From: Candidatus Schekmanbacteria bacterium RIFCSPLOWO2_02_FULL_38_14
GTDB taxonomy: Bacteria > Schekmanbacteria > GWA2-38-11
DNA: 64,000 nucleotides
Reading direction: 5' to 3'
Assembly: GCA_001790855.1 (NCBI GenBank)
Contig: MGDH01000042.1
Coordinates: 1 to 64,000, forward strand
Notes under the pieces: generated by a model
What the model was told of the DNA's origin: nothing
Databases searched by the model: none
The model's input: only the letters and a program-made list of their open reading frames with translations
Program-made: the position numbers and the translations under genes
Shown here: positions 43,678 to 52,118 of the stretch, piece by piece
How the letters are laid out: each line of letters opens with the position of its first letter
Numbering within the stretch: position 1 is the stretch's first letter

Positions 43678-44787
43678 TTACCTTATCTTTAATGTGCTCA
43701 GTGCTATTAAAGCAAAAATCAACGCCACTATCCAGAACCTTATAACCACCTTCGGCTCTGCAATCCCTCTTTTCTGGAAGGTGTGATGCAAGGGAGCCAT
43801 GAAAAAGAGTCGCCTTCCTATATAATTTATTGAAATCATCTGAAGAAAAACTGTCAATCCTTCTATGAAAAATATCATCCCTGCAAGCACTATCAGCACC
43901 TCCTGTTTAACCATTATAGCTATGACTGCGATTATCCCACCGAGTGTCATAGAGCCCATATCTCCCATAAAAAGCTGTGCAGGGTATGCGTTATACCATA
44001 GAAATCCTATTCCTGCCCCTATCACAGCCGCACAAAAAACAGAAAGCTCCCCTGTCCCTTTTATATAGTTGAACTGAAAATACTGTGACAGATTCATATT
44101 CCCGAGCACATAAGAGAAGACCCCAAAGACAAGAGTGCTCAGAATAATCGGGCCTATTGCCAGTCCATCGAGACCGTCCACAAAATTTACCGCATTTGAA
44201 GTGGCTATCACCACAAAGATAACAAATGGAATATAAAACCAGTTGAGGTCAGTTATCGGGTATTTATAAAACGGAATATTGAGAAGAGTTGCGTTGGTTG
44301 TTGTGGGCCAAAACGGCGAATAGTCTGAAATCAGGAGAACACCAAGAATAAAACTAAAAACAAACTGGCAAAAAAGTTTCTTTGGTATTGATAGACCATC
44401 CTTGTTTTTATATTTAATTTTCAGAAGGTCATCATAATATCCAACAACTGAAAACCAGAGTGTAGTGGTTATAATTATCTGAATAAACCTGTTTGAAAGA
44501 TTGCACCATAATACTGCAGGTATCAGTATTGAAAAAACTATAAGGATGCCTCCCATTGTTGGAGTCCCCTCCTTCTTTGATGCATCTATTACAGCCAGTT
44601 CCTCTCTGGATGTATCCTTTATGTTCTTTTCCTTAAGCCATCTGATTACAGGTCTGCCAAGAATAATGCTTATCAGAAAGGCAGTAAGCATTGCATAAAT
44701 AATCCTGAAGGTTAAATAGCGGAACAGTCTGAGAAATGAAAAGACAGAATCATTGGAATAAAAATGTTCGTAAAGGAAATACAGCAT
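43678..44787 (-). CDS. mraY: Phospho-N-acetylmuramoyl-pentapeptide-transferase
   Basis: Makes lipid I at the cytoplasmic membrane by attaching the muramyl-pentapeptide to undecaprenyl phosphate. About ten membrane segments. KEGTPTMGGI is the family's first cytoplasmic loop, VGYYDDLLK carries the DD pair, NAVNFVDGLDGLAIG the third catalytic Asp, and HHTFQKRG the C-terminal loop. At 369 residues it is complete. It lies outside any dcw cluster, next to a HEAT-repeat gene 4 bp upstream, with which it is probably co-transcribed. Confidence 0.96.
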   Translation of the reverse strand: MLYFLYEHFYSNDSVFSFLRLFRYLTFRIIYAMLTAFLISIILGRPVIRWLKEKNIKDTSREELAVIDASKKEGTPTMGGILIVFSILIPAVLWCNLSNRFIQIIITTTLWFSVVGYYDDLLKIKYKNKDGLSIPKKLFCQFVFSFILGVLLISDYSPFWPTTTNATLLNIPFYKYPITDLNWFYIPFVIFVVIATSNAVNFVDGLDGLAIGPIILSTLVFGVFSYVLGNMNLSQYFQFNYIKGTGELSVFCAAVIGAGIGFLWYNAYPAQLFMGDMGSMTLGGIIAVIAIMVKQEVLIVLAGMIFFIEGLTVFLQMISINYIGRRLFFMAPLHHTFQKRGIAEPKVVIRFWIVALIFALIALSTLKIR

Positions 44788-44791
44788 ATTC

Positions 44792-45631
44792 TTATTTCTT
44801 CACTCTGTTGTTAACCACAATTTCAGAAAAAACCTCTTTTAACGGAAAAACAGGAACAAAGGATTCACAGGTCAAATCAACACCTGATGTAATCTTTCTG
44901 AATTCCTCATTATCATTGCCCATCATCAGTGAAAGCGAACGAAGGGCTTTTGCCCTTACCATCCATATATCATCTTTCAATAGATATTTCAGTGCTAAAA
45001 CTGCATTTTTTGATACACCCACCCTGCCCATGTTCTCAGCGATTGCCTCTCTTACCTCAAAGTTTTTTTCCCTGAAATTTATTCTGGTTTTTTCATTTCC
45101 TGAAAGCTCGTTATGAAAATTCTTTCCCAGCAATCTCGTAAGCAATATTGCCTCGATTTCACTCTTCTTCCCGGCAAGCAGGCCAAGGCTCTTAATTGCT
45201 TCAGTCCTTATCTCCCAGTAGTTATCGTTTACAGATTCAGACAATGCTTCAATTGCATTTTGTGTGTTCAAACCAATCATTCCAAGGGCTTTTGCAGAAT
45301 TCCTTCGTATAAAACCTATCTCTTTCCTGTCTGAAAGCATATTGCACAAAGACTGGACTCCATCCTTGCACCGTATTTCTCCAAAAAGTTTCACTCCAAT
45401 ATTTCTTATTTTCCAGTTTTTGTCAAAAATAAAGTCTAAGGCTTTTTTCTTTACTGCTTCATAATCTATTTCTCCGCTTTTCACCATTTCAGAAGCCACT
45501 TTTTTTTCTTCAAAAAGCGTCGGTTGGACTTTAAAGGCTTCGCTATTTCTTGCATGGCGTAAAAGCCTCTCCGCATCCAGATATTTTTTCTTTTTAAGAA
45601 GTGATTTTTTTGTTCTAAAAAGAGAAAGCAT
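44792..45631 (-). CDS. HEAT-repeat protein
   Basis: A 279-residue soluble protein made of about five alpha-helical HEAT/PBS-lyase-type repeats. The units WKIRNIGVKLFGEI, RRNSAKALGMIG, WEIRTEAIKSLGLLAG, FEVREAIAENMGRVG and WMVRAKALRSLSLMMG show the regular Arg..Ala..Leu spacing. Such repeats serve as protein-binding scaffolds; no partner can be named. Its stop is 4 bp before the mraY start, so the two are likely translated together. Confidence 0.82.
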   Translation of the reverse strand: MLSLFRTKKSLLKKKKYLDAERLLRHARNSEAFKVQPTLFEEKKVASEMVKSGEIDYEAVKKKALDFIFDKNWKIRNIGVKLFGEIRCKDGVQSLCNMLSDRKEIGFIRRNSAKALGMIGLNTQNAIEALSESVNDNYWEIRTEAIKSLGLLAGKKSEIEAILLTRLLGKNFHNELSGNEKTRINFREKNFEVREAIAENMGRVGVSKNAVLALKYLLKDDIWMVRAKALRSLSLMMGNDNEEFRKITSGVDLTCESFVPVFPLKEVFSEIVVNNRVKK

Positions 45632-45815
45632 TTTTGTTTAATATCAAACCGTTAAAGTTTTAAATTTAGTCTTTGCATTTTATCTTAAAAAAATATAAAG
45701 TCAATGTTATTAAATTTTGCCGGATTGAGACCTGAGAATAAATATTCCTTAACCTGTACATAAAATTTTGTCTAAAGATTAGCCAATCTCTGTTTAAAAT
45801 TACAGGAGATTTTTT

Positions 45816-46292
45816 ATGTCTGTTGAAATGATAAGAAAAGAGATTGATGAGTTTTTATCCTCTCAGTGGATTGGCGTTTTGTCAATGAAAGATGATGACG
45901 GAACTTACGGCATACCAATACCGTATTATTATGATGGCAAGACTATGAATTTTGCGATGCTTATTGGCGGAAAGGCTATTAAAGCAATAATGAGAAATAC
46001 TGATGTCTGCTATACGGTATTCAGCACCTTCGAAGACCCAGAATCTTCTGAAAAAAGATGCTGGAAGTCTGTAATTGCAAAAGGAAAAATGGAAAGGGTT
46101 GCTAAAAAAGAGGAACTGATTTATTTACTTGATTTAATGGAAGAACATTTTAAAAAACTGATAGAAGATACCAAAGGAGACACAGATGAGGCTTTTGCAC
46201 AGTATAAAAAAGGGTTGCTTTCAAACCCGAATGAATCAAATCTGTTTAAGCTTCATATAAAGGAAATAAGCGGGAGAAAATTCGGCATGTAA
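45816..46292 (+). CDS. Pyridoxamine 5'-phosphate oxidase-fold protein
   Basis: A 158-residue split-barrel flavin-binding protein. WIGVLSMKDDDGTYGIPIPYYYDGKTMNFAML is the usual opening (strand, Gly-x-Pro, then a Tyr-rich strand), and a later SVIAKGKMERV is the next conserved strand. Family members bind FMN, F420 or heme; which one cannot be told. An AGGAG motif lies just upstream of the ATG. The gene is followed by the 163-bp inverted-repeat element. Confidence 0.78.
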   Translation: MSVEMIRKEIDEFLSSQWIGVLSMKDDDGTYGIPIPYYYDGKTMNFAMLIGGKAIKAIMRNTDVCYTVFSTFEDPESSEKRCWKSVIAKGKMERVAKKEELIYLLDLMEEHFKKLIEDTKGDTDEAFAQYKKGLLSNPNESNLFKLHIKEISGRKFGM

Positions 46293-46330
46293 TATTGGCT
46301 TGTCACTGCAAGGAGCAAGACTACTTCGCC

Positions 46331-46493
46331 TGTCATTGCGAGGGGACACAATCCCCGAAGCAATCTCACAGACTCATGGCAGGTTCCGCAATCTTAGTTA
46401 AAGCTGATGGCTGATAGTTAATAGCTTAAAACTGAGATTGCCACGCTCCCAGAGTTTATCCTGAGTTTGTCGAAGGAGTCGCTCGCAATGACA
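46331..46493. repeat. MITE-like inverted-repeat element (163 bp)
   Basis: The ends TGTCATTGCGAG (46331-46342) and CTCGCAATGACA (46482-46493) are the same 12-bp terminal repeats as in the 4462-4565 element, with inner pair GCAATCTCA (about 46360) and TGAGATTGC (46433-46441). The right part also carries TCCTGAGTTTGTCGAAGGA, the inverse of a sequence at 42150-42168. A degenerate left-half copy precedes it at about 46298-46330. No protein is encoded. Confidence 0.78.
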
Positions 46494-46565
46494 GAAAAAA
46501 ACTTTTTATAAGATAAAAACAAATATCAAAAAATTCCTCAAAGTTATAAAACAAAGGAGTAATAC

Positions 46566-47366
46566 ATGGAGGATTTGAAAAGATTTGTCGGTAAAGTCGC
46601 AATTATAACAGGCGCAGGCACAGGAATCGGAAAGGCAACTGCCATAAGGCTTGCAAAAGAAGGCGCAGCCATTGCAGCAGTAGGAAGAAGAGCTGATAAG
46701 GTAGAAGAAACAATAAAAGAGATAAAAAGCCTTGATGGAAAAGGCATGGCTATCAGCGGCAACATTGGGGAAAAAGTTGATGTTGAAAATATTGTAAAAA
46801 AAACTCTGAATGAGTTTGGAAAAATTGACATACTTGTTAACAATGCCGCAATCGAGGGAAAGTCTTCAAACCTTCTTGAAATGACTGATGAGCAATGGGA
46901 CGAAATCTATAATATCAATTTACGGGGCGTGTTTTTTATGACCCGGGCAGTGGCAAAAGCCATGGTTGAAAAAAGCATCAAAGGAAAAATAGTCAATATC
47001 TCCTCCATAGTATCAAAAACCCCGCCCATTAAATGCTCTGCCTATGCATCTGCAAAAGCAGCTCTGAATACCTTTACAATATGTTCCTCGAATGATCTTG
47101 GTGCCCACGGAATAAATGTAAATGCAATATGTCCGGGGCTTATTGAGACTCCCATGCTTGACAGGCTTGACAATCAGATGTCAGCGAGCAGCGGCATTAC
47201 GGCGCATGACCTCGCTGAAATTATGATTGCATCAGGAAGATTGCCCAAAGGGAGAATAGGACAGCCTGAGGATATTGCCAATGTGGTTTCTTTTCTTGTT
47301 TCAGATGATGCAGAATATATGACAGGACAGGTAATCAATGTGTGCGGAGGAGTGGAGACACACTGA
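46566..47366 (+). CDS. Short-chain dehydrogenase/reductase
   Basis: A classical SDR of 266 residues. TGAGTGIGKATA binds NAD(P), NNAAIEG is the next signature, the catalytic Ser is in NISSIVSKTPP, and YASAKAAL gives the Tyr and Lys pair. The C-terminal VINVCGGVETH is typical of FabG/glucose-dehydrogenase-like members. The first acidic/basic position after the Gly-rich loop is Arg (VGRRADK), which favours NADP(H). Substrate unknown. GGAG is seven bases before the ATG. Its TGA abuts the stop of the convergent gene. Confidence 0.9.
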   Translation: MEDLKRFVGKVAIITGAGTGIGKATAIRLAKEGAAIAAVGRRADKVEETIKEIKSLDGKGMAISGNIGEKVDVENIVKKTLNEFGKIDILVNNAAIEGKSSNLLEMTDEQWDEIYNINLRGVFFMTRAVAKAMVEKSIKGKIVNISSIVSKTPPIKCSAYASAKAALNTFTICSSNDLGAHGINVNAICPGLIETPMLDRLDNQMSASSGITAHDLAEIMIASGRLPKGRIGQPEDIANVVSFLVSDDAEYMTGQVINVCGGVETH

Positions 47367-48399
47367 TTACTGCTTCACCCTGAAGGTCTGACTCGCAGGA
47401 TGGGAACCGGACCAGCCAGTAACAACCCAATGGTATATCCCGTTATCAGTTGTAAGATTAGCAAGATCTGCAGCTGTTACCCACTTAGCACTGACTCCAC
47501 TCTTGACAATTTGAGGGTAACCTGAAACATCTTCCGAGAGCGACCATTGCCATGTATTCGCTTCTGTCCAAGGATTCCCACCAATAAAAAATTTGTACGG
47601 AGTCTCACAATATGTCCCATTGGTTGTCCATGCAAAAAGATAAGGAAGGGTGATTTCTTCGCAATTTGCCGGAACCATTAAACTTATGGAACAGCCGTAG
47701 GCTGTTCCATCAGGCAAAACCGAATCACAGTTTATAGTTGTTGTTGTTGAGGTAGTAGTTGTTGTCGTCGTCGTTGAGGTTGTCGTAGTTGTTGTGACTG
47801 ATGTCAGCGTAGTTGAAGAATCTGAAGTATCTGTTGTTGTGGTTGTTGAGCTTGATACAGTTGAGGATGTTGTCGTCGTTGTAGTAGTAGTCGTGGTTGT
47901 TGTCGAAGGAGTCCCTTCGCATTTTTTGCTTATCCCGCTAAACCGCCATAAAGCACCTTTTTTTAAATTTTTTCATATTTAAAGTCGCACACTCGGAATA
48001 TGAATCTCCTATAGTTATTGATATATTCACAGGATTTTCTGTTCCTGACAAGTCAATCCCCGAGGCAGTAACAGAAAAAGTTTTTGCCTTTAAATCTAAA
48101 ATAATTTTAGGAAATCCCATTGCTAAAAGTTCATCTGAAATAATATATTTTTTGCCACTTTTTGAAAAAGAACCGGCTTCAACAGTCAGTGAATAAGAAC
48201 CAACCTGAATCGTTAAATCATTCGCAGTCAAATCAATAGAACCGATAGCAATTTTCCCGTTTATGATTAATCTATTATTCCCTTTAGTGAAATAAAGTTT
48301 AGCACTGGTAATCCTGAATATCGCCGCATCAGATTGAACCGCTAAGGCAAATACATTCAGAAGAAATAATACAACAATAAAACTCTTTAAAAGCTTCAT
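47367..48399 (-). pseudogene. Secreted Thr-rich protein with an Fn3-like tail, frameshifted in an A7 tract
   Basis: Read from 48399 the protein has a signal peptide (LLKSFIVVLFLLNVFALAVQ), then a 120-residue beta-rich domain (IGSIDLTANDLTIQVGSY). A run of seven A (47958-47964 on the plus strand as T7) then shifts the frame, and translation ends at MAV. One A less joins it to WRFSGISKKCEG, a Thr/Ser linker of about 70 residues encoded by ACA/ACT/ACG repeats, and a C-terminal domain (47367-47717) ending in IYHWVVTGWSGSHPA..FRVKQ. The paralogue at 48536 has the matching WSFNGKSEKC in frame, which proves the intended reading. It could be a slippage-controlled (phase-variable) gene, programmed frameshift, sequencing error or pseudogene. 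Its stop abuts the SDR stop. Confidence 0.75.
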
Positions 48400-48535
48400 T
48401 CTTTCCTCAGAATATACAGTTTTTTAGACATGACTGAAAGTTAAAACTATGGAATTTATGTTATATTTAAACTGACATTAGTCAAGAACAATTTCTAAAT
48501 TGGGAAAAAGCATTCTGCCTTGATTTTTTGGCTTG

Positions 48536-49222
48536 TCAAAAAAACAAACAGGTTCTCTTTTTTGTTTTTTCTTTTTTTTCAGCAGGAAAGGTTGTTGTTG
48601 ATGTGGTTGTGGTTGTAGTAATAGCAACAGAAGTCGTTGTGGTTGTTGTTGGAATCGTATCTATTGTTCTTGTTTCAGATTGTACTTCTGTAACATCATC
48701 AAAATCAGAACTGTTATCGCACTTTTCGCTTTTACCATTAAAACTCCAAATCTCGACTTCTTCTGTCTCCTTTTCTTTCATGTTTACAGAAGCGCATTCA
48801 TAAAAGGAATCTCCAACCATTATTGATATTTCCACAGGATTTCTTGTGCCAGAAATATCAGCCCCGGAAGCATTTATGGAAAAAGTTTTTGCCTTTAAGT
48901 CTATAACAATTTTCTTAATCCCTGAATCATCAGGTTCCCCTTCGTAAAGATATCTGTTCCCGCTTTTTGCAAACGAACCTGCATCTATTGTCTCATTGTA
49001 TGAACCAACTTCAAAAACCACATCATTTGCAGTTAAATCTATGGAGCCAATGTCAATATTTCCTTTAACAGTAAATTTATTTTCATCATCAGAAAAAAAC
49101 AAACTCGCACTTATGACTTCAAACACATCTGCTTTGACAGAACTTGCTGAAACAAACATCAAAGCAGTTAATATAACAATTAAATATTTTTTATAATGTC
49201 TCTTTCTTTCTAAGGTAAACAT
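48536..49222 (-). CDS. Secreted Thr-rich protein, intact paralogue
   Basis: A 228-residue secreted protein related to the frameshifted neighbour downstream. It has a signal peptide (residues about 12-32), the same beta domain (IGSIDLTANDVVFEVGSY, DLKAKTFSINASGADISGT), and WSFNGKSEKC. A Thr-rich linker (TTTTTTSVAITTTTTT) follows, but the chain then ends in a basic tail with CLFF instead of an Fn3-like domain. The DNA of the linker is a microsatellite-like ACA/ACT run. I do not recognise the beta domain family; the exported site and a glycosylated-linker role are inferred only from composition. Confidence 0.75.
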   Translation of the reverse strand: MFTLERKRHYKKYLIVILTALMFVSASSVKADVFEVISASLFFSDDENKFTVKGNIDIGSIDLTANDVVFEVGSYNETIDAGSFAKSGNRYLYEGEPDDSGIKKIVIDLKAKTFSINASGADISGTRNPVEISIMVGDSFYECASVNMKEKETEEVEIWSFNGKSEKCDNSSDFDDVTEVQSETRTIDTIPTTTTTTSVAITTTTTTSTTTFPAEKKEKTKKRTCLFF

Positions 49223-49333
49223 TTGGCTTTTCCATTTTTTTTATTTTACCAAAAAAAAGTAGATATTGACAAGAGGTAAATATTTGTTTTAGAAAATATA
49301 TTTATAGATTATAAATTTCATAAGAGGAAATCA

Positions 49334-49861
49334 ATGGCAAAAATATCTGCTCCAAAAGTTACCGGAGGATTAAAAAAGGCAATGGAGGCAAGTGGTGTAA
49401 GGCTAAAAGAAAACCTGACTTCTGAAAAAGTGGAACAGGCAATTATTGAATATCTTGATGAAAACAATGTCCTCCATCTTGCAACTGTTTCCAAGGACAG
49501 TGAACCAAGAGCAACACCTATTGAGTACAGAAACAAAGGACTGACCATATACCTGTTCTCAGAAGGGGGAATAAAGATAATAAATATAAAAAATAATCCA
49601 AAGGTTTCAGTCTCAATTGCATCACCATACAACAGACATAAAGACTACTTTGGTTCAAGAGGTCTGCAAATATGGGGAAAGGCTCATGTATATACAAAAA
49701 AAGAGAACCCTGATGTATTCAGGGAATGCCTCAGTGTGATGCAGATTAACGAAAATATGCTTCCTTCTGATTTTTTGTTTAAGGTTATAAAGATTGAACC
49801 TGATAGAGGAAAATATATGGATGCGAGAAAAGGGTTCTGGTCAGTTACTTGGGTAAAGTAA
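49334..49861 (+). CDS. Pyridoxamine 5'-phosphate oxidase-fold flavin-binding protein
   Basis: A 175-residue split-barrel protein. YLDENNVLHLATVSKDSEPRATPIEYRNKGLTIYLF is the standard first three strands in outline, with NPKVSVSIASPY next and RGLQIWGKAHVYT later. The C-terminus ends in GFWSVTWVK. It is not close to the protein at 45816, so these are separate family members. The ribosome site is AGAGGAA. An N-terminal helix (residues 1-40) precedes the barrel. Confidence 0.75.
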   Translation: MAKISAPKVTGGLKKAMEASGVRLKENLTSEKVEQAIIEYLDENNVLHLATVSKDSEPRATPIEYRNKGLTIYLFSEGGIKIINIKNNPKVSVSIASPYNRHKDYFGSRGLQIWGKAHVYTKKENPDVFRECLSVMQINENMLPSDFLFKVIKIEPDRGKYMDARKGFWSVTWVK

Positions 49862-49879
49862 ATTTTTTTTAGGATGAAT

Positions 49880-49956
49880 GCAGGTCAGGCGAGACGCCCG
49901 ACCTGCCTGTTTTGATTATCTAATTATTTGCTAGTAGGACAGGCGTCCCGCCTGTC
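49880..49956. repeat. Two GC-rich palindromes between genes
   Basis: CAGGTC..GGCG AGA CGCC..GACCTG (49881-49905) and GACAGGCG TCC CGCCTGTC (49938-49956) are strong hairpins in AT-rich DNA. The first is followed by CTGTTTTG and may end the upstream gene; the second is followed by A8 and precedes the ATG at 49974. They belong to the CCTG/CAGG palindrome set of this window. Confidence 0.65.
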
Positions 49957-49973
49957 AAAAAAAAGATTTCCAA

Positions 49974-51008
49974 ATGAAAGCTGTCTTTATAAACGAACAC
50001 GGCAACATTGATAAACTTAAATACGGGGATATAAAAGAACCTGAAATCTCATCAAAAGAAGTACTGATAAAATTAAAATCTGCTTCTTTAAACCATCTTG
50101 ATATATGGGTCAGGCAGTGGATTCCAGGGATAAAAGTAGAATTTCCGCATATACTCGGGTCCGACGGAGCCGGGATTATAGAACAAGCAGGCTCAGATGT
50201 AAAAAACGTGAAGGTTGGCGATAAGGTACTGCTGAATCCCGGAGTAAGCTGCAATGCTTGCGAACAATGCAATTCAGGAGAACACAGCCAGTGCTCTGCT
50301 TTTCATCTTTTAGGGGAACACGTTAACGGAACTTATGCAGAATTCGTAAAAGCCCCTTTTGAAAATGTTCATCCGATTCCTGATGGATTCTCCTTTGAAG
50401 AAGCTGCTGCCTTCCCTCTTGTATTCCTGACTGCCTGGCGCATGCTGGTAAGCAAAGCAAGAATTTTGGCAGGAGAAACTATTTTGATTCTTGGTATTGG
50501 AGGAGGAGTTTCAAGCGCTGCTCTCCAAATAGCAAAGCAGATTGGAGCAAAGGTGATAGTAACATCAGGAGATAATGAGAAAATAAAAAAAGCAAAACAG
50601 GCAGGAGCTGAAGAAGGAATCAATTATAACGAGACAGATTTTGTAAAAGAAATACGGAGGATAACCAACAAAAGAGGTGTAGATGTTGTGCTTGACAGCA
50701 TTGGAGCTGCAACATGGACAAAAAGCCTTTCATGCCTTGCCAAAGGAGGAAGACTCATAACATGCGGAGCAACAACTGGTCCAAATCCGCAGACAGACAT
50801 TCAAAGGATATTCTGGAACCAGATTTCAATATTCGGCTCTACTATGGGAAACAGGAAAGAGTTCTTGCAGGTTCTTAGTTTATTTAATGTCAACAGAATT
50901 AAACCAATAATCGATTCTGTTTTTCCATTAAAAAATTTCAAAGATGCTCAGGCTAAAATGGAAGATAAAAAACAGTTTGGTAAAATTGTAATAAGCATTC
51001 CCGAATAA
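49974..51008 (+). CDS. Zinc-type MDR dehydrogenase (alcohol dehydrogenase/quinone oxidoreductase-like)
   Basis: A medium-chain dehydrogenase of 344 residues. The catalytic domain has LGSDGAGIIEQAG and the structural zinc Cys set CNACEQCNSGEHSQC. The NAD(P)-binding fold has ILGIGGGVSSAALQIAK. The usual catalytic-zinc Cys near residue 40 is not obvious (LKSASLNHLDIWVRQW), so the enzyme may be of the quinone-oxidoreductase kind with structural zinc only. Substrate unknown. The gene follows the two hairpins at 49880-49956. Confidence 0.85.
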   Translation: MKAVFINEHGNIDKLKYGDIKEPEISSKEVLIKLKSASLNHLDIWVRQWIPGIKVEFPHILGSDGAGIIEQAGSDVKNVKVGDKVLLNPGVSCNACEQCNSGEHSQCSAFHLLGEHVNGTYAEFVKAPFENVHPIPDGFSFEEAAAFPLVFLTAWRMLVSKARILAGETILILGIGGGVSSAALQIAKQIGAKVIVTSGDNEKIKKAKQAGAEEGINYNETDFVKEIRRITNKRGVDVVLDSIGAATWTKSLSCLAKGGRLITCGATTGPNPQTDIQRIFWNQISIFGSTMGNRKEFLQVLSLFNVNRIKPIIDSVFPLKNFKDAQAKMEDKKQFGKIVISIPE

Positions 51009-51135
51009 GATTATTCATGATTAAATTCAGATTACACAGATTAGATTTCATAAAATATATTGACTTTAATTCTTAACTTTTGTTATAAAAAAGAAAAAAT
51101 CTAAAATAAACTACTGTTTTGAAGGGAGAATATTC

Positions 51136-51660
51136 ATGTTTCAAAAAAAAATTGTAATCGCCTTACTCTTTTTCTTTTCTTTTAATTTATTATCAGCTGT
51201 TTTTGTAAACGCAAAAACTTACTCAGATTTGACCAAATCTGAAAAAGCTTACTGGATTACAGGAAGCGTTCTCATAACTCCTGTTTATTTACCTTATAAG
51301 TGCCTCTATACTGGTATAGGTCTTGTATCAAGTGGCGTTGTATTGATTTGTAGTGTTGGTTTTGCACATGATAAAGCCTTATCAATGGCAAAATCCTCTA
51401 TTGGAGGAGACTGGTATATCCATCCTGACTACTTGCTTGGAAACAGAAAATTACGTATTTTTGAACCACCAATGGCTCCGGTTGCTTCTTCAATGCCTGC
51501 AGCAATACCACCAGTATCAACATCCCAACCAGTTACTGCTCCTTCTATGGCACCAGCTACCACACCAACAGAACCACAGGCACCGGCTCAAGTTTCAGCG
51601 CCTGAAGCTCCAGCACCTGCTCCTGAATCATTGCCATCAGAGCCTGCACCTACAAAATAG
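51136..51660 (+). CDS. Exported protein with a Pro/Ala-rich tail, unknown function
   Basis: A 174-residue protein with a signal peptide (residues about 5-27) and a conserved segment EKAYWITGSVLITPVYLPYK, then a hydrophobic stretch of some 20 residues, and GGDWYIHPDYLLGNRKLRIF. I have met this YW.TGSVLITPVYLP ... GG.Y...P..L.G layout in uncharacterised proteins of several Gram-negative groups. Residues 112-174 are Pro/Ala/Ser/Thr-rich and probably disordered. GGGAG precedes the ATG. The function is unknown. Confidence 0.65.
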   Translation: MFQKKIVIALLFFFSFNLLSAVFVNAKTYSDLTKSEKAYWITGSVLITPVYLPYKCLYTGIGLVSSGVVLICSVGFAHDKALSMAKSSIGGDWYIHPDYLLGNRKLRIFEPPMAPVASSMPAAIPPVSTSQPVTAPSMAPATTPTEPQAPAQVSAPEAPAPAPESLPSEPAPTK

Positions 51661-51678
51661 TAAATTGGAAGCTCCCTG

Positions 51679-51709
51679 CAGCAATCTGTTAGAAATGCGT
51701 TCGCAATGA
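51679..51709. repeat. Degenerate piece of the TGTCATTGCGAG element
   Basis: GCAATCTGTTAGAAATGCGTTCGCAATGA resembles the inner pair and right end of the elements at 4462 and 46331. Nothing else is seen in 51661-51863. Confidence 0.4.
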
Positions 51710-51863
51710 GTTTCAATATCTGTTTAGCAGATTGATTTACTATTTTGTGGATGGTAAAGCTTGCAGTTACACATGTTTCGTTGTAGGGTAATGTTCTGTA
51801 ACAACAGATAAAAACAGAACAGAACATAGGAATAAAATATTTTTAAATTTCAAAAAATAATAT

Positions 51864-51947
51864 TGCCGAAGGGGGGATTCGAACCCCCACACCCTTGCGG
51901 ACACTAGACCCTGAATCTAGCGCGTCTGCCAATTCCGCCACTTCGGC
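51864..51947 (-). tRNA. tRNA-Leu (anticodon CAG)
   Basis: Read on the minus strand, the acceptor GCCGAAG pairs with CTTCGGC, the D arm is TGGCGGAATTGGCAGACGC, the anticodon stem CTAGA/TCTAG encloses TTCAGGG with CAG as anticodon, a long class II variable arm follows, and the T arm is GGGGGTTCGAATCCCCC. The discriminator base is A and CCA is not encoded. Confidence 0.95.
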
Positions 51948-51952
51948 CTGTC

Positions 51953-52045
51953 GGCTAATTACACAGATTAAATTGTGATTACAGAAATTAGTTTTATATA
52001 AAAAAATCTGTGTAATCTTTCTTTAATCTGTGCAATCAATTTCAG
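51953..52045. repeat. ACACAGATT/AATCTGTGT inverted repeat
   Basis: TAATTACACAGATTAAA and GATTACAGAAATTAG are followed by AATCTGTGTAATC and TTAATCTGTGCAATC, forming an imperfect inverted repeat. A related short piece (CAGATTACACAGATTAGATT) lies at 51028-51047. Non-coding. Confidence 0.55.
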
Positions 52046-52118
52046 ATAATATCAAGCTAAAATAAAAATTCAAGCTTTTTTGGTTGACATAGGTTTATAA
52101 TTTAGTAATCAAATAAAT

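Noticed and set aside
47720-47910. CRISPR-like periodic repeat
   Set aside because: The periodicity is codon-sized (ACA/ACT/ACG) and lacks spacers; it encodes a Thr-rich linker.
47725-47922. Asn/Asp/Tyr-rich minus-strand ORF
   Set aside because: It is the same Thr-linker repeat read in a shifted frame; the correct frame is shown by the paralogue.
47794-47982. Val-rich plus-strand ORF (and the similar one at 48528-48803)
   Set aside because: These are antisense readings of the ACA/ACT Thr-linker microsatellites of the secreted proteins.
52084-52101. TTGACA followed by TATAAT upstream of the SOD gene
   Set aside because: The two hexamers are only six bases apart, so they cannot form one promoter; no other good -10 was found at 16-18 bp.
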